From positions 434,001 through 498,000 of the forward strand of contig JAHQRK010000015.1 in the NCBI GenBank assembly GCA_019828595.1: a stretch of DNA of 64,000 bases. Reading direction: 5' to 3'. Source of the stretch: Aphanomyces cochlioides. Taxonomy: Eukaryota; Oomycota; Saprolegniomycetes; Saprolegniales; Verrucalvaceae. The notes beneath the pieces were generated by a model, which saw only the letters and a list, made by a program, of their open reading frames with translations, was not told the origin of the DNA and ran no database searches. Below, one piece after another: positions 33,084 through 42,257 of the stretch. The translations under genes were made by a program, and so were the position numbers. Numbering within the stretch: position 1 is the first letter of the stretch; every line of letters starts with the position of its first letter.

Positions 33084-34250
33084 ATGGAGAATTCCACAGA
33101 TGTGACGATAGCTCCAAACAGCACAACTTTAGAAAACACGACCTCGTACACTAGCGACAACGAAACGTTGATCATCGTCTTGACCATCACGGGAGGCGTC
33201 GTTGTGATTGCAATTGTCATTGGCGTCGTCCTCGTCAAGCGAAGACAGCGAGTGGAGCTGCCCGTGACACCTCCGAATCAATCTACGCCATACCTCAAAC
33301 TCTCCAAGAAGATAAAAACCACCGCGACAGTCGCTATGACTGCTGGCAGCAGCGAAGACGCCAACTCAATCCTCTGGAATTCGCACCTGCTGAACATGGG
33401 CAACCTCGAGATGTACAAGATTTCTCCGTCGGATATTTCCGTCATCAAGACGATCGCATCTGGCGCGTATGGTGAAGTCCTCCTGGCGCAGCTCCATGGC
33501 GAACTTGTGGCTGTCAAGCGATTGACGCAGTCCAAACGGAGCAACATGGCCGACTTGATGAAGTTCCTTGACGAAATCAAACTCAACGCTCTCATTGACT
33601 GCGCGTCGATTGTGCGATTTATCGGCGCCTCGTGGACCACGCCGGCAGATGTCGTCATGGTCACGGAGCTCATGGACCGCGGCGACCTTCGAGGCTTTCT
33701 GCAGTCGTCCAACCAGTTTATGTTCGAATGGCCAGACAAGTTGCAGTGTGCGGTGAGCATTGCCCAAGCTCTCGTTTACTTGCATTCGTTGGATCCCAAA
33801 GTCATCCACCGTGATCTCAAGTCGCGCAACGTGCTCCTCAACTCGTCCATGCAGTTCAAAGTGACGGACTTTGGCATCTCACGGCAATTTGACGACGTGG
33901 AAACCATGACTGCTGGTGTTGGGACGTACCGATGGATGGCTCCTGAAGTCCTACAAGACGGCCACTATGCTGAGTCGGCCGACGTGTACTCCTTTGGCGT
34001 CATCTTGACTGAGCTCTCGACGCACCTGGTTCCCTACTCGGACTTGCGCAACGATCGTGGCAATCCATACACTGACACTGCGATCATGGCCAAGGTCATG
34101 CATGGAGATCTCATGCCTACATTTGCAGCCGATTGTCCATCATGGTATTCCAAACTCGGTAAGCGCTGCATGGCCTTTGACGTCAACGTGCGACCGACTG
34201 CGATGGAAGCGTTCCACATTATCCAAACCGAACTGCGGAAACTGCGTTAG
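33084..34250 (+). CDS. Membrane TKL kinase with a very short ectodomain
   Basis: ATG at 33084 (MENSTDVTIAPNSTTLENTT) gives a ~27-residue N-terminal region with several N-x-S/T glycosylation sites but no signal peptide or Cys-rich module. A transmembrane helix follows at about 28-52 (TLIIVLTITGGVVVIAIVIG), then a basic stop-transfer (KRRQR), a ~65-residue juxtamembrane segment and a complete kinase domain (about 118-388). Kinase motifs: ASGAYGEV, VAVKRL, HRDLKSRNVL, DFGISRQ, GTYRWMAPEVLQ and SADVYSFGVIL. It belongs to the TKL receptor-like kinases. The kinase domain from SKRSNMADL onward is identical to the pseudogene on the other strand at 19442-20160. A signal peptide may be supplied by an unrecognised upstream exon; otherwise the protein would insert by its single helix. 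Confidence 0.85.
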   Translation: MENSTDVTIAPNSTTLENTTSYTSDNETLIIVLTITGGVVVIAIVIGVVLVKRRQRVELPVTPPNQSTPYLKLSKKIKTTATVAMTAGSSEDANSILWNSHLLNMGNLEMYKISPSDISVIKTIASGAYGEVLLAQLHGELVAVKRLTQSKRSNMADLMKFLDEIKLNALIDCASIVRFIGASWTTPADVVMVTELMDRGDLRGFLQSSNQFMFEWPDKLQCAVSIAQALVYLHSLDPKVIHRDLKSRNVLLNSSMQFKVTDFGISRQFDDVETMTAGVGTYRWMAPEVLQDGHYAESADVYSFGVILTELSTHLVPYSDLRNDRGNPYTDTAIMAKVMHGDLMPTFAADCPSWYSKLGKRCMAFDVNVRPTAMEAFHIIQTELRKLR

Positions 34251-34349
34251 AACGCTATTTATGAAGCCAAGGCGATGGCTACGAAGGACAGCAGATAAAG
34301 CTAGCATTGCTGCATGAAAGACCAAGAAAGACATTCAAGGGAGCATTCG
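33529..34349 (+). repeat. Long near-identical inverted duplicate (partner 19345-20160)
   Basis: The plus-strand partner of the duplicate at 19345-20160. Identity starts just after the codon that is CAG here and TAG in the pseudogene, and continues about 100 bases beyond the stop codon, fading after AAGGGAGCA near 34349. Confidence 0.9.
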
Positions 34350-34417
34350 ACCTCAGTCATCACGGAGTTCTGGCGACGACGAGACGACAGCTGCCACAGT
34401 CGAACATGTTGCTCACA

Positions 34418-34502
34418 TCTAAGGTTTTTTTAAAAACCTAGATAATACTAAAATCGCATCATACGTATAATTTTAAAAAATTATACGTATGGTGCGATTT
34501 TA
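34418..34502. repeat. Two adjacent strong hairpins
   Basis: The first is an imperfect palindrome at about 34418-34444 (arms ATCTAAGG and CCTAGAT around T/A runs). The second at about 34449-34502 has 25-base arms (AAAATCGCATCATACGTATA against TATACGTATGGTGCGATTTT) with one mismatch and a small A/T loop. It lies about 200 bases after the kinase stop. It may be a small foldback element or a 3' end structure. Confidence 0.6.
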
Positions 34503-34547
34503 CAGTTAGTACAGTACAGTATTACTCTTTTCCACAATTATTGTTAA

Positions 34548-34914
34548 GGGCCCGTCTGGATGCCAAATAAAAAATATTGTGAAAATTCGTTATGTGATAT
34601 TTTGTATTTTGGTCAAAATAATACAAACCACGCATTATAATATCACGATAATTAAAATTTCGGACTGTCTGGATTCCCACGAAAATAAAATAATCATTGG
34701 GAATTTGTGTGGATTATACGATATTGGGGAAAATATTCTACTTTGAGTAGAATATTATTTATTGCATATTTGGCCTGTTTGAAATAAACTATTGCAATAA
34801 AATTTATGCAATATTTGGCATCCAGACAGTGCATTTTGCGATAATCAAAATTATGCAATAATTGATCAAAATATTGCGAATTATCTCAATAATAGGTGGC
34901 ATCCAGACGGGCCC
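34548..34914. mobile_element. Tourist-like MITE (PIF/Harbinger-type termini), element A
   Basis: Terminal inverted repeat GGGCCCGTCTGGATGCCA (34548-34565) matches, inverted, 34897-34914. A second, inner inverted pair (CTGTCTGGATTCC at 34665-34677 and GGCATCCAGACAG at 34817-34829) repeats the core. Flanks TAA and CAA would be a three-base target duplication with one change. The interior is AT-rich and non-coding. Ends starting with GGGCC are characteristic of Tourist/Harbinger MITEs. Confidence 0.75.
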
Positions 34915-35042
34915 CAACCGCCCTACAGTCCTACCTTGAAATACTGACCCCCCTAACAATATTGATTATAAAAGGATATTCGTCAAGAAGAGAATTGATA
35001 AAGTATCAATTTCAGGAGGTTTTATTTAAAGCCTTTGTGGGA

Positions 35043-35127
35043 GGAATCCTTCGCCGGATTCGAACCGAGGACCAATTCAGAGTGACTGGTATGTTAAATT
35101 GCAGTGCATTTTTCAGTCTGAGGATAC
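35043..35127 (-). other. tRNA-like sequence (tRNA-derived SINE or decayed tRNA)
   Basis: On the minus strand a perfect polymerase III B box, GGTTCGAATCC (35056-35066), lies next to a hairpin (ACCAGT/ATTGGT arms) whose loop contains CTCTGA, as around a Gln CUG anticodon. GGTATCC and GGATTCC at the two ends could pair as an acceptor stem with one mismatch. The 5' half does not fold as a proper D-arm and the total of 85 bases is long, so a working tRNA is unlikely. Confidence 0.3.
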
Positions 35128-35329
35128 CTCCGTGGAAAAACCGTGGTTCGTTGGGTAAGCTTGCGAAATGCATGATGACTTGCGATTGCAGCCGTAAGGT
35201 GGGGTGAAGGATTAGCATGGGGCCCCGGGCGAATGCCTGGAGGCAGTGCGCCCTTTTATTTTACATATTATTTTATCTCATACACTGTAAGGGTGATAAG
35301 TTATATTTCACACTTATCAAACTGTCTAA

Positions 35330-35545
35330 TTAGCTCGTACATTTCCTCGTCAAGAATCTTCGTGTGTCTCCAACAATTCGCAATGGAAACATTTTCGACT
35401 AACTCCCATGCCGCTTTTGCCCATGTCTTGAACGTTTGCACTGCCCAGGCTTGAAGATGAACTCGACTCGACTGATGTGTGGGTTGGCGGTCTTGTGTTC
35501 AATGATTTCCTTCTTTTGCTTTATCGTGAGCCGAACGCGGTCCAT
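35330..35545 (-). pseudogene. Internally deleted Tigger-type transposase relic
   Basis: ATG at 35543-35545 opens MDRVRLTIKQKKEIIEHKT, a pogo/Tigger helix-turn-helix start. After about 40 residues the homology jumps, in another frame, to FKTWAKAAWELVENVSIANC and WRHTKILDEEMYEL. That is the C-terminal end of a Tigger transposase (compare the NCW-R-TGIV end of the transposase at 4432-5640). The whole DDE catalytic core is missing, so this is a deletion derivative. Confidence 0.6.
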
Positions 35546-35655
35546 TTTCGCGACACGCAGCATTCAAACTCTAAAAAGACCCTATTAATTAATATTTTTT
35601 GCAGGAAATACTATATAAATTATAACAGGATATAAGGTGTAAGTATTTCGAGGTA

Positions 35656-36088
35656 CAGAAAAGCCTCCCACGAGGAATTCTTATCGTACAGTATGAACTG
35701 TTGAAATCAATAAGTATTAATTGACGAAGTTATTACCAAGTGTGCTACTGTTTTGCCATTGGTGAGAATATTTGGAGGCTGAGCAGTAAATCAAAAGGTT
35801 CTTTATGAGATTATTTATGACGGATAAAATTGAAAGCAGAGTACACACGAGAAAATGCTGAATAATTGGAAACAAGGACAAGTTGAATAGGCGTGAGTGT
35901 AAGGTTAGAATCTAGTCACGAGACGATCAAAACCAACAAACTCATTTCTTATGGTGATTACATGGGTAGCTGGTGAGTATTCGACATGGTCATCTCAGAT
36001 AGTATGCTTGGACTATGATATATTATGTACTCTCAAAAGTAATATTTGAACCTCTGAAAAATGCGTTTCTTCGTGGGAGGCTTTTCTG
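35656..36088. mobile_element. Tc1/mariner-type MITE with TA duplication
   Basis: Inverted termini CAGAAAAGCCTCCCACGA at 35656-35673 and its reverse complement at 36071-36088, flanked on both sides by TA. The interior (about 400 bases) has no coding frame. The size and TA flanks fit a non-autonomous Tc1/mariner element. Confidence 0.7.
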
Positions 36089-37060
36089 TATGACTGTATA
36101 CAGTAAACTCTCCAGTACCTCCGCGCCCACTAACTCCGCATTGTTTTGCGTCTCCAAAATCTGGCGGCGAGCCACCAGAGTCTGTGTCGTGTGTTGCTCA
36201 CGTCCACCTCGGTCGTAATATCTCACCGAGGACGTACTGACTACCTCGTGCGGTATTGAGTGTAAACATCAAGAATTGACATGTGAATTTGATCAAACTA
36301 TGCATTCCGTTTTACAAAATATATTGTGCTTTCTACTCAAAATTTCCTCCGGCGATTGGTTGAATCAACCGCCGGCAAATCACCGGACCTCCGAAATATA
36401 ATACAAATATCAATTTTAGAAGGTTATTTTGACCTCCTTGATCGGGATGGTACACGAAATCGTCGCTGCGCTGGCGAGGCCAGAGGCCTCTCCACTCGTT
36501 GTACGCTCAACGTGGGGAGCGCTGAATAACGTGGAATTCTCTTCGAGGTGGGGTCGCTCTGGAAGGGTGTTCAGAGTCATAGAGATGACGTGAGATTTGC
36601 AGCTTTTTTCTCACAAACTTAGGTCAGTTTTCAGCCAATCAATTGATAGTAAAATTATTTTTAGCCAATCATATTGTCCGGGCGATTTCCAGGCGATTTG
36701 GAAATATCGCCTGAAATTGGCAAATTTGGACGGAATTCACAATACATTCGAACGAAAGAAGTACATTATGAACGGTGAGAAAGTTAAGATTGATTACACT
36801 TCAGGTGAGACATTCAATTATAAGGAGATAAAAGATACACACAAATGCACCGTGAAATTGAACATCCTGTATAATATAATAAATGTGAAAATCAACATAC
36901 ATTAAACAACTGAATTTAGAATAATTAAAAAAACGCGTCATATTGTTCAGTATATGTCGCTCACCATTTGTGAGTTCTCCATGGTGAGATAATTTGAGCG
37001 ACGAAATAACTCGATGCGACAACATGTGCTGCTGAAGTCGCATCAGAGCAACACCTTGCC
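36089..37060. other. Gene-free stretch upstream of a receptor kinase
   Basis: No gene supported. It contains small inverted motifs, for example CCGGCGATTGGTTGA with TCAACCGCCGG at about 36352-36378, and the AGGCGAT...ATCGCCT pair near 36690-36715. From about 36750 it is AT-rich, probably including the promoter of the gene at 37061. Confidence 0.4.
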
Positions 37061-38749
37061 ATGAAGAGGCGAAGCGTCCTGCATCTGGCGGCAGTCGCAG
37101 CAGTCGTGGCTGGACAGATTAGCTGCCCCAAGGAGACGCCTTGCTATGACTTAACGGCCAAGAAATGTCGTCGCGGAAACTCCAGCGCGGACAACGGTGA
37201 TGGCCTCGTGTATTGTGATCCACAGATCGGCTTTTGCTACGACACTGCAGTGTGCTACGGTCAAGGCTCTGGTTGCGTTTGCACCGGCAAGACGCCATGC
37301 CTTCCTCTAGGTGGATCTTGTGTCGCGTTTACAGACGCCTGTGCTCCTACGAATGCCTTTATGAAGTGGTGTCCCGACAGCCCACCGCCGCCTCCAACAC
37401 CATCCACATACAAACCATCGCCTTCCTCGTACTCCCCGTCGACGGACTCGAGCTCGAACAACCCATTGGCGCCTCTGTTCACGTCTCCATCACCCGCTTC
37501 TCCTGGCTCTTCTGACAGTTCCTCCTCCGCCAGCCCGTTGGACTACAATTCCAAACCCGGCAATGACAAGGAAGGCAAGGGCCCGGGAGTCATTATTGGC
37601 GCGGCTGTCGGCGGTGCAGTCGTCGCTGTCGCAATTGCTGTCTTCTTCGTCCGTCGGTCAAAGATGTCTCGACAAGACGACAACGAACCTCATCATGACG
37701 ACGCCATCCCGACACTGGGTGCGCCGCATGAACTGCACAAGTACTCGAAGGACGAGCTCAAGTTTTCTCCCCGCGTGCCTAACGTCAACACATTCACTGG
37801 TAGCACTCGGTCAGGCATGACCACTGCTTGCCGTAGCAATGCATCCAGCGGTCCCATCATGGCTTCCTTTGGCGGCCAGCTCGACATGTATGAGCTTGAG
37901 ATGTACCGCATCGCGCCACACGACATCTCAATCGTCAAGATGCTCGCGGCCGGCGCGTATGGTGAAGTCCTCCTTGCGCATTTCAACGGCGAGACGGTGG
38001 CCGCGAAGCGACTCCTGCCTGGAAAGAAGTCCAACATGAGGGAGCTCGTCAAGTTCATCGATGAGATCAAACTACATTCCAAGATCCAATGCAACTTCAT
38101 CGTTGGCTTTGTCGGTGTCTCGTGGGTCAAGCCCGCGGATATCATGATGCTCACCGAGTACATGGACATGGGCGATCTCCGCGGCCTCCTCCATGAATCG
38201 ACGCCAGAGACATTCGACTGGGCGCACAAGATCCAATGCGCACATGACATCGCGCAGGCTCTGGTCTACTTGCACATGCTTGATCCAAGCGTGATCCACC
38301 GCGATCTCAAATCGCGGAATGTCTTGGTCAACTCGGAAATGGTTTGCAAAGTGACGGACTTTGGCGTCTCGCGGGAGTTTGAAGACATGGAAACCATGAC
38401 GGCGGGCATTGGCACGTACCGATGGACCGCTCCGGAAGTGCTACAAGACGGCCATTACGCCGCGTCGGCCGATATCTTCTCGTTCGGCGTCGTCTTGTCC
38501 GAACTGGACACACACTTACTGCCGTATGAAAACATGAAGAACGAACGCGGCAATGCGTACACAGACACGGCGATCATTGCCAAAGTCATGGCGGGACAAA
38601 TCTTGCCGTCGTTCACGCCAGGGTGTCCTAAGTGGTTCTCGGACCTTGGGCGGAAATGCATGGCTTTAAGTCCTCAAGATCGTCCGACGGCCATGGAAGT
38701 GGCGTATGCTCTCCAAGTGGAGCTGCGAAAGTTGATGCCAACTGTCTAG
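37061..38749 (+). CDS. Receptor-like TKL kinase with Cys-rich ectodomain
   Basis: A single 562-residue frame. Signal peptide 1-18 (MKRRSVLHLAAVAAVVAG). Cys-rich ectodomain about 20-107 (CPKETPCYDL, CRRGNSS, YCDPQIGFCYD, CVCTGKTPCLPLGGSCVAF). Ser/Pro-rich stalk to about 170. Transmembrane helix about 175-198 (GVIIGAAVGGAVVAVAIAV) followed by RRSK. Kinase domain about 287-555 with AAGAYGEV, VAAKRLL, HRDLKSRNVL, DFGVSRE, GTYRWTAPEVLQ and SADIFSFGVVL. All catalytic residues are present. The ectodomain is the same type as in the broken gene at 19442-21145, so this copy shows what that gene once encoded. Ligand unknown; a role in surface sensing is inference. Confidence 0.92.
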   Translation: MKRRSVLHLAAVAAVVAGQISCPKETPCYDLTAKKCRRGNSSADNGDGLVYCDPQIGFCYDTAVCYGQGSGCVCTGKTPCLPLGGSCVAFTDACAPTNAFMKWCPDSPPPPPTPSTYKPSPSSYSPSTDSSSNNPLAPLFTSPSPASPGSSDSSSSASPLDYNSKPGNDKEGKGPGVIIGAAVGGAVVAVAIAVFFVRRSKMSRQDDNEPHHDDAIPTLGAPHELHKYSKDELKFSPRVPNVNTFTGSTRSGMTTACRSNASSGPIMASFGGQLDMYELEMYRIAPHDISIVKMLAAGAYGEVLLAHFNGETVAAKRLLPGKKSNMRELVKFIDEIKLHSKIQCNFIVGFVGVSWVKPADIMMLTEYMDMGDLRGLLHESTPETFDWAHKIQCAHDIAQALVYLHMLDPSVIHRDLKSRNVLVNSEMVCKVTDFGVSREFEDMETMTAGIGTYRWTAPEVLQDGHYAASADIFSFGVVLSELDTHLLPYENMKNERGNAYTDTAIIAKVMAGQILPSFTPGCPKWFSDLGRKCMALSPQDRPTAMEVAYALQVELRKLMPTV

Positions 38750-39620
38750 CTGTAGAATTATGTAAGTGCAGGTTACTTCCCTGTCGCCACCTCGCAAATT
38801 TGAGATTTTTTCCACCCGACTCTCTTGGATGGCTGTTCCAGAGCATAGTCGCTCCATTGCTCAAGGAGATGCCGCTGAAACATGTCATAGCTTCAAGGGA
38901 GACGTAGAATTGACAGAGTTCGCCCGTAGCGAAAGCTCCTGCACTATCGCCCAATGTACTCATGGGCGAATCGAACCTGGTTCAACTCCGTGGGCTGAAA
39001 AGGAACGCATACTATGAAGCATTTGACGCTCTCGATAACACCTGAATACGAGCTAGTTTGCTGAATCCTACAAGGGGAGATGGTTCTCACGATCCACTCG
39101 ATTTCTAGCTTGAAATGCTACGTAGCGAGGAATCTGTGCATCATAGGCGAAAGTGGCAACGCAGAGCTGGTATCACACTCTGTGTAGACTCAGTTACAGC
39201 GGACGGTGGTGGCAGACGAGGGAAGAGCTTTCCATCAGATAGTAAAAAAAATTATGGAAAGGATGAAAACATGAAAACATTTATTTTTATATTATGAATT
39301 TGAATATTGCAATACATTATCCAAATTAAAGGATTTATATTTATAAAACAATATTTCTTGGGATATATTTTTTTCGATTTTTTCTCGAACGAGAAAGACA
39401 GCGAGGAGAAAGGACAGAACTTGGCGCGCAGCGGCGATGGAGATCCGATTGAGATCTAAGCTGACTGGAGAGGCTCCAAGGCAAGGGAGTGCCAGTTTTG
39501 GTGCTCAAAAGCGTCTTTCCCGTCATGTTCGAACCAGCATGTGGTTAAATCTCGAATCTGTGAGTTGCATGGGTGGAATTGCAAGAAATTCAGCCAATTC
39601 TAAACGACTCCTCACGTTGC
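38750..39620. other. Spacer between two receptor kinases
   Basis: No gene found. Short frames on both strands lack recognisable content. An AT-rich segment (about 39240-39375) lies upstream of the next kinase. Confidence 0.45.
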
Positions 39621-42143
39621 ATGCGGGCGGCGATAGTCGATGCGATCCTGTTGATATGCTTCGTTGTAGCGTGTGTCGCTGACTTCAAGCAGACTCACTT
39701 CGAGGATAGTCAGTTTACACAAGCGGTGCATCAGGCTCTAGCCGCTACAGGCGTCGCATCTCTTGGCCATATGCCCTTCCTGGAAACCCCATGGAGGAGA
39801 TACATGGATGCCGTCCGGGAGTGCGCATCGACGCTGCACAACAGGAATACTCGAAGACTGGTCTTCCTCAATCCATTTTTAGCTCCCAGTGAACAATGCA
39901 CTCCATCTCTCAACCTCGCAACCCTGAATCTCGAAGCTGCGATGCGCGATTTTGTCGGCGACGACCATTTTAGGGATGTTCTTCGGTCGATTCCCGCGCC
40001 TGGAATCACGAAAGACCGTGTCGTGGATCTCCAATGGCCCGAAGGACAGTCAAGTATCGTGGTTTCCGTACGTGGAATCGACGCGGATGCATCAAATGAG
40101 TGGACTTTAAACACCAACGCCAAATGGATCCTCTTCCGAAGGCCAAGCTTATCATTTAGTCCAAGTGGCAACCCTCAAAGCGCCTCAGTCACAGTCGAAC
40201 GAAAGACTCGAACAGGAACGTTTGCCTCCGTCCAGCAAAATCTCTTTAACGATCAAGAGTGGCTCCTGTTTGCTGGGGATAACAGCGGCGAAGACTGGTC
40301 TCTCCATTTCACATGGACGCGAGACTTGCTATCTTCATCGATTGCCGACCGCTTCTTCATCTTGCCGCTTGCTCTGCCTGTTAAAAACGCCTTGGATCCC
40401 GTGGTAGCTCGCCACTTAGGAACAGATGCCGACAAAGAAGCAGTAAGCACGTCGACGAAAGATCCACTCCACGTTGGAAACAACACAGTTCCACCGCCAC
40501 CAACACCATCGCCTACAAGGAATACTACCACTGAGACTCCAGTCACCACACCATCTATTACAGAAGCGACGGAGAGACCGCCGACTTCATTACCGACCAC
40601 TTCAAGCCCAACACCGACAAACCCGAGGACGACCTCGCCAACCCAAAATCCCTCGCCAAGTCCCTCGCCAGTCAATACGCCTCCTCTGACAACTCCAGGA
40701 GTCACGACACCATCTCCAACTGCGGGTTCAATTGAGGAGCCGCCCACGCCGATGGAGACGACGAATTCCCCCAATTCTACGATACCAGATATCTCGACGT
40801 CAAATCCAACGCCGACCAAAGTGTCCAGGAGTCCAAAACCACCGCCGCTCGATGGAGACGGCAGTGGCAAATCTCCAAACGAGCCAGGGGACTATCCACT
40901 GGTGCCGCCATCAACGTCAAAGAATGAAAAATTTACAATGTGGTACATCATCGGTGGCAGTGGTCTCGGCATCGTCGCTATCGTGGCGACCTTTTGCCTT
41001 TGGATTTACAAGCACCGACGGTCAGCGACTTCTGTCCATGATGTCGTCGCGAATGAAGAAGACGTTCAAGAGTATTACATGGCGTCTCGGCGCGATAATT
41101 TGCCGCGGAAACGGTCCCGCGTCGCGTCGATTGAGATGGCGCCGCACAACAAACCGCCACTGCAACAACACCGACGGTCGAGCGGAGCTGCAGCGCCACC
41201 ACCGGTGTTTCCAATTAAAGAGGACGTTGCAAAGCGCGATGACGATCAACTTGGCGACCTCGACTTGTCATTTCTCCATATCCATCGCATCCCCGCGGCG
41301 GATATCAAGATCATCGAGTCGGTCGCCGTCGGTGCGTTTGGAGAAATCTTGACGGCTCGCTATGAAAACAAACTCGTCGGTGTGAAGCGACTTCTGCCGT
41401 CCAAGAAACACCAAGCGGCGGACGTGTCCAAGTTCCTCTTCGAGATCAAACTGCTCTCGACGGTCGAGTCGTCATATATTGTGTCGTTTGTTGGCGCCTC
41501 GTGGACGCGCGTCTCCGACATGATGCTCGTTATGGAATGGATGGACGCAGGCGATCTCTGTACATTCTTGGCTTCGAAAACCCGCACAACGTTTCCATGG
41601 CGTTGCAAAGTCCAATGCGCGCATGATATCGCGCATGCGCTCGTCTACTTGCACTCGATGCTGCCGAAAGTCCTCCACCGCGACTTGAAATCCCGCAATG
41701 TGCTCTTGAACACAGCGATGCAGACCAAAGTAACCGACTTTGGCATCTCGCGAGAGCTCGACTCTTATGAAACGCGAACGCTTGGCGTCGGGACGTATCG
41801 CTGGATGGCGCCTGAAGTCCTCCAGCATGGCCATTATGACACATCTGCCGACGTTTACTCACTTGGCGTCATCTTGACGGAGCTCGACACGCATAAAATG
41901 CCATTCCACGACGTCAAAGTCAAAGGCAACAGTGCGCAAATTGTGACCGACATGGCGATCATGGCCAAAGTCCTCGCGGGTGAAATTGCCCCTCAGTTTT
42001 CAAATACTGCGCCATCATGGTACGTTGAGCTTGGACGAAAGTGCATGGCGCTCGATCCAACAACGAGGCCGACGGCAATGGAAGTGGCCTACGCGCTCAA
42101 GATGGAATTGCGCAACTTGACCGTCGAAGAAACCACCATCTAG
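39621..42143 (+). CDS. Receptor-like TKL kinase with large novel ectodomain
   Basis: ATG at 39621 gives 840 residues starting with a clean signal peptide (MRAAIVDAILLICFVVACVA); the frame is open upstream, but no earlier ATG fits as well. The ectodomain (about 21-287) has few Cys and no family I recognise (segments LGHMPFLETPWRRYMDAV, RRLVFLNPFLAPSEQCTP and TNAKWILFRRPSLSFSP). A Pro/Thr-rich mucin-like stalk covers about 287-435. Transmembrane helix about 440-462 (MWYIIGGSGLGIVAIVATF), then a basic juxtamembrane region. Kinase about 561-835 with VAVGAFGEI, VGVKRLL, HRDLKSRNVL, DFGISREL and GTYRWMAPEVLQ. The usual Ala before the catalytic Lys is Gly here; the Lys itself is present. It is the most diverged of the kinase cluster. 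Confidence 0.9.
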   Translation: MRAAIVDAILLICFVVACVADFKQTHFEDSQFTQAVHQALAATGVASLGHMPFLETPWRRYMDAVRECASTLHNRNTRRLVFLNPFLAPSEQCTPSLNLATLNLEAAMRDFVGDDHFRDVLRSIPAPGITKDRVVDLQWPEGQSSIVVSVRGIDADASNEWTLNTNAKWILFRRPSLSFSPSGNPQSASVTVERKTRTGTFASVQQNLFNDQEWLLFAGDNSGEDWSLHFTWTRDLLSSSIADRFFILPLALPVKNALDPVVARHLGTDADKEAVSTSTKDPLHVGNNTVPPPPTPSPTRNTTTETPVTTPSITEATERPPTSLPTTSSPTPTNPRTTSPTQNPSPSPSPVNTPPLTTPGVTTPSPTAGSIEEPPTPMETTNSPNSTIPDISTSNPTPTKVSRSPKPPPLDGDGSGKSPNEPGDYPLVPPSTSKNEKFTMWYIIGGSGLGIVAIVATFCLWIYKHRRSATSVHDVVANEEDVQEYYMASRRDNLPRKRSRVASIEMAPHNKPPLQQHRRSSGAAAPPPVFPIKEDVAKRDDDQLGDLDLSFLHIHRIPAADIKIIESVAVGAFGEILTARYENKLVGVKRLLPSKKHQAADVSKFLFEIKLLSTVESSYIVSFVGASWTRVSDMMLVMEWMDAGDLCTFLASKTRTTFPWRCKVQCAHDIAHALVYLHSMLPKVLHRDLKSRNVLLNTAMQTKVTDFGISRELDSYETRTLGVGTYRWMAPEVLQHGHYDTSADVYSLGVILTELDTHKMPFHDVKVKGNSAQIVTDMAIMAKVLAGEIAPQFSNTAPSWYVELGRKCMALDPTTRPTAMEVAYALKMELRNLTVEETTI

Positions 42144-42257
42144 TATTGTATTTATATCCAAATGACAACTACAACCTCTAGACTCATCTGCGATGAACAT
42201 GACGCCATGGCAATTTGTGGCAAGCAAAGGGACCAAATGTACAAACGAGAGGTTGCT

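Noticed and set aside
40253..40870. Gly/Val-rich minus-strand open frame
   Set aside because: It is the antisense of the Pro/Thr-rich stalk of the receptor kinase at 39621-42143.
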